Assembly: GCF_019925205.1 (NCBI RefSeq)
Contig: NC_083564.1
Coordinates: 30,294,447 to 30,358,446 of the forward strand
DNA from: Metopolophium dirhodum
Lineage: Eukaryota; Arthropoda; Insecta; Hemiptera; Aphididae
Length of the DNA: 64,000 nucleotides
Direction: 5' to 3'
In this document: positions 60,511 through 64,000 of the stretch, piece by piece
How positions within the stretch are numbered: position 1 is the first letter of the stretch
Layout of the letters: the number at the start of each line of letters is the position of its first letter
Made by a program: the position numbers and the translations under genes
The notes under the pieces: generated by a model
Told to the model about the DNA's origin: nothing
Seen by the model: the letters and a program-made list of their open reading frames with translations, nothing else
The model's database searches: none

Positions 60511-62264
60511 TAAATTATGTTAGTGGACGTGGAATTTATTATAAGTACAACTACTGGAATCGATGACGGGGAAATGTCTGTGAATCCGTTGTGCAGGTGA
60601 TGATTTAAGTCCTTCTAGCCCCTGCTAACACCGACAGGAGGGTTTTTAAAATCGATAAATTAATAATACACTATGCTTAATAAGGATCAAAATCGAAAAA
60701 AATCGAAAAAAAACCATACGGCGACCAAAACAAATTAACAATTCGTCTTAGACGCACTATGGCGATGTTTGTTATATTTTAGAAAAGTACTCGAAAAGTT
60801 TCGTTTATATTATATAACCAAAAAATGTAACTTAAAAAAGGTATAGGTTGATTGCATACCCTTTTTCGAAGAAATTTTATCGACCAGACAATAAAATATT
60901 ATATTGTTATTATTATTATTATTGCTTCGACATGGAACCGTTTTGGAGCACGTGCGGCACGCTTTGTTTTTCGGACCGTTTGATAACTAGGTATAGGATA
61001 TAATAATATTATATAATATGCATTTATTATTAAATTATAGGTATAGTTACCACAATTTCGTATCAGAAACGCACCGAAAACGTATAGGTATAGGTACATT
61101 ATAATTGAGATACCGTGAATTATATTATTATTATAATAATATAACAAATCAATGTTTACATTGATAGATTTACATAAAATTATCGTTTCGGTCAACACAA
61201 AAGTTTACACAAAATCAGGTTTTCTATAATATCCCTGTTGTAAATTAGCCTCCGGGGGCATGCATTATTATTACAAAATTTTTGAATTAATTTTAGGTAG
61301 TATTGATAGATCATAATAATATTATACTTTTATATGGCATATATGATATTATATGCCATATTATAATATTTTGGTCTACGGATACGAAAATTGATTCTTA
61401 TACTATGACGTCCGTGCTCATATTCTACAGACACTTATTATTATTTTATACGTTTTTCTCTATCGTAAGTTAGTTACTTCCGTATCGAGTAAAAAAATTG
61501 TGTATTGTTTGTTTTATGTCGACTTTTGTACGTGATGTATAATTCGTTACAGAAAAGTAATAATGATCTCATTATAATATTATGTAAGATCGTATACGTT
61601 CGTAAAGTTTCATATAATTATTAATTTAAACAATACATATAATTTCCGAGGTCTTAAACTTGGGAACTTACTCAAAGAAAACTTTCAAATTAAACAAACT
61701 TTTACGAGCGATGATCGCATTATGACTTTAAAATATGAACATTTGACGACAACGCTATTTCTCTGCTGCTTTACAGTTAATTGGCTTCTTACTTACATTG
61801 ATGATTATATAATAATAATAAAAGTATATATTATAGTTATACGTTTCATTCCAGACAAACATGCCATTCGATACATAAAGGCGACTTTGTGCGTTTTTGA
61901 TTAATAATTTAAGCAACTCGGTTACATTTTTCCATTGAACTCGACTTGCATTAAGTCTACCGATATTTTTTTTTTTTTGCTCACATAATAGCACGGCACG
62001 GGGAGGACTGCTGCAGTTTACTGGCAGAAAAAAAAACGGTTAATACGATTTTAATACGAGAGAACACCGAATCGACTATATACGATAGTCTTCGTCAAAT
62101 GCGTTTTCCGGTCAGAAATTCGCATTATACCGTTGTAGTGATATTATAATCTCACGAGAAGCCGATTGTGATAATATATATATAGGTACTGCAGCAGCGG
62201 CGGCGTAGTAGATAATATAATCCAGCCGCGAAGCTATTAAAATTTCTAAATTGAATATGCCGCC
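60511..62264. other. AT-rich spacer
   Basis: No gene is seen. A small perfect hairpin, TATGGCATAT/ATATGCCATA, lies at 61332-61361. Confidence 0.5.
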
Positions 62265-62870
62265 ATGACTGTTATAGTGGTGGTGGGTACGCAACGATTG
62301 CGCCTCGGGGAGATTATTAGGCGATCGAAATTTTCTTTTAAAATAGGGGCCTATACAGATAGATCTTTGATCGCTTTCGAAACACGACCCCTATCACCGC
62401 CGGGCCGTCGAAAACACGCTCCACGGCGGCGTTTGACGTTATGTATACGCATACGATATAAATACAGCCGCTGCGGCCCACCCCTCCGCAGACTTGCTCG
62501 CGATAACAAAAAAAATATATATATACACACGCAGGGGTGGAACCACCACTATATATACTCTCCCCGAGGCCGAGTGTGCGTATATATATATGTATATACG
62601 GGAAATAATATCGATCTGTCTAGACGGCCAGACAGTCTACCCTCCCCCCCTGCGCTACCCGCGCTGCTGGCTGCGGCTGTTGTTGTGCGCCCGAAGGGGC
62701 GGGCTGCAGTGTGCGTGAGAGGGGGAGAAGCCGAGATGGAGAGGGGCGCGGAGAACGAGCTGAGAAGGGGTGAGAGGGGTTCGAGTATGAGCGGAGGGGT
62801 GGGAGACGTCGCCGGGTGACCTTTTCTCCGGCGCGGCCCTCTTTAAGCCGGTGCGAATTATTGGCAAACG
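62200..62870 (+). other. GC-rich patch with the longest ATG frame; possible promoter or first exon
   Basis: Composition becomes strongly GC- and CpG-rich (62390-62500, 62620-62850). A frame of 184 codons opens at ATG 62265 in a vertebrate-like GCCGCCATGA context and closes at 62819. Its translation is Arg-rich then Tyr/Ile-rich over TATATATA runs, then Gly/Glu/Arg-rich, with no domain. Most likely it is a chance frame held open by GC content. A GGGTGA donor-like site ends it at ~62814. A 5' exon of a neighbouring gene is the main alternative. Confidence 0.3.
62457..62464 (+). promoter_or_regulatory. Candidate TATA box (TATAAATA)
   Basis: TATAAATA within a GC-rich context (ACGATATAAATACAGCCG). 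Position about 30 bp downstream (CCGCAGACTT, ~62487-62496) offers only a weak initiator-like CAGA. TATA words are common in this AT-rich genome, so only the GC-rich setting makes this one stand out. Confidence 0.22.
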
Positions 62871-64000
62871 AAAAAAAAAAAAAAATAGAAATTGTTTAAA
62901 AAACTAAACGAAACACGAAAGAGTTAAACTGCCGCGACCAGCGTGTGTGTGTGTTTGTGTGTGGCAACCGGAAAGAACCGGTCCCGCGTGCGCAACGAGC
63001 AGGCATAATAGTATAATAATATATTAAGCATATAGGTAGGTACGTGTCGAAATTATTTTACAGAGGAATTATTACCATTATTGTTAATAATCATCACCGG
63101 TGGCAATCCGCTACCATCACCCCGAGGTCGGCGGCGCGGCGGTGGGTACCGATATTATAATATTATATTATATTGTATTTTTTTTTTTCGATCCCGCGAG
63201 AAACTATCGAATAAGCCGCTTACGATGACCGCGACCAGATTACATTATAATAAATTTTATATTTTAAGTGTCGAAATCCTACGACGGGACCTGCAATATT
63301 GTAATAAGACACCACGGTCGTGTGATCGTTATATATTTCGGCGTTGCGCAAACCATCATTGGAGACGAATCAAGTCCAATTTTTTATTCATTTATTTCGT
63401 TTTGTTGTTATGGTTCCCTTTATCATAATTATTATTGTTCTCGGCCACCACGAGTCTTCTGTATAATACAATAAGTCATCGGATTTCGAAACAGAGTACA
63501 AGTGTAGGGTATCTATGAGTGTAATATATTTTGCCGGGAGAGATCAACTCCAAATTTGACTCCAAAAGTATAGATGATCAACTAAATACTTATTATATTA
63601 TTATCTATTCTTTTTTTCTATATTACTCGCGCGGATAATACTTCTCGTCCCTCAAAATGGAATTTGTCACGTAACCTCCGAAAAACAATTTAAAATACAT
63701 ATTTGTACTATAATATAACTAAACAGAAATATAAACTAACCTATTAATCAAGCTGATGTATAGTGTCACTAGACTCACCCCTTCCATCGGGACAGCCAAT
63801 TTGTATTGTAATCCCACAACAATTAATGTTTACCCATTGTTTTTAATTTTACAGATTATATATACTTTCTAATTATCTTATTTATTTTTTTAGTTCACAT
63901 TTAATAAAAGAAAGATCAAAATTCAGTATAAGTAATCAACTTTTAAAACTTTAAATTGATACCCTGAATAGATGTAAAAACGGAGTTAGGACTTTTTTTC
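62871..64000. other. Non-coding to window end
   Basis: GT-rich run at 62943-62962, a mixed GC stretch at 62970-63140, then AT-rich. A 115-codon plus-strand frame at 63081-63428 shows no recognised domain. No element boundary is seen up to the window end. Confidence 0.45.

Noticed and set aside
62265..62819. 184-codon frame called as a protein gene
   Set aside because: Low-complexity composition that shifts with local base content, with an internal TATA box and TATATA runs and no domain. Kept only as a region of interest.
1..64000. CRISPR arrays, operons, rRNA, or tRNA genes
   Set aside because: No regularly spaced repeats with unique spacers, no ribosomal sequence, and no paired A/B-box or cloverleaf candidates noticed. 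The sequence is clearly eukaryotic non-coding DNA.
1..64000. Retrotransposon or viral coding remnants (reverse transcriptase, integrase, capsid)
   Set aside because: No frame shows the expected catalytic motifs, and no long terminal repeats were found.

Overview
This is 64 kb of AT-rich eukaryotic nuclear DNA, and I find no convincing protein-coding gene in it. It most resembles aphid (Hemiptera: Aphididae) intergenic or long-intron sequence. The basis for that is inference: AT-rich composition full of AATATTAT/ATTATA words, very frequent TAGGTACCTA palindromes, short interstitial blocks of the insect telomere unit TTAGG, and several families of small non-autonomous transposons. The species cannot be fixed by reading. 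Open frames are short, mostly lack a plausible ATG context, and read as low-complexity translations of microsatellites and AT runs. I see no rRNA, tRNA, CRISPR array, operon or prokaryotic signal.

Layout. 0-7 kb: AT-rich spacer, a short TTAGG block at 539, hAT-like remnants (2243, 4491, 4870, 5247) and a GC-rich, microsatellite-rich patch (2.44-3.3 kb). 7-19 kb: members of a TA-flanked MITE superfamily with CAGGGTGATTC-type ends (7420-7892, 13222-13993, 17034-17685, a possible end at 18587) and a minus-strand Helitron-like fragment near 11.4 kb. 20-23 kb: two GC-richer patches. 28-31 kb: a 323-bp element with a perfect 8-bp target duplication, then two large inverted repeats (29010-29366 and 30372-30688). 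32.8-36 kb: a MITE fragment, a second Helitron-like fragment, an 807-bp element with a 9-bp target duplication, and abutting it a near-identical second copy of the 323-bp element.

37-41 kb: a diverged direct duplication. One copy carries a 253-bp hAT-like insertion that the other lacks, giving a natural empty site. A full-length TA MITE with a G-quadruplex tract follows. 44-48 kb: a further MITE and a truncated copy. 50-53.5 kb: a second diverged tandem duplication and a Helitron-like element. 54.9-57 kb: a 2.1-kb TA-flanked element with an internal inverted repeat and a ~540-bp tandem repeat. 60.2-60.5 kb: a MITE fragment. 62.2-62.9 kb: a GC-rich patch with the longest ATG-started frame in the window (184 codons) and a TATA box; this is the best place to look for a promoter or first exon, but the evidence is weak.

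There is therefore no set of cooperating genes to describe. The biological content is a transposon and repeat landscape. The most worthwhile items are the 323-bp repeat pair, the two long hairpin-forming inverted repeats (possible hpRNA or siRNA sources), the TA-flanked MITE superfamily and the empty-site paralogue. All alignments were done by eye, so identities are approximate.
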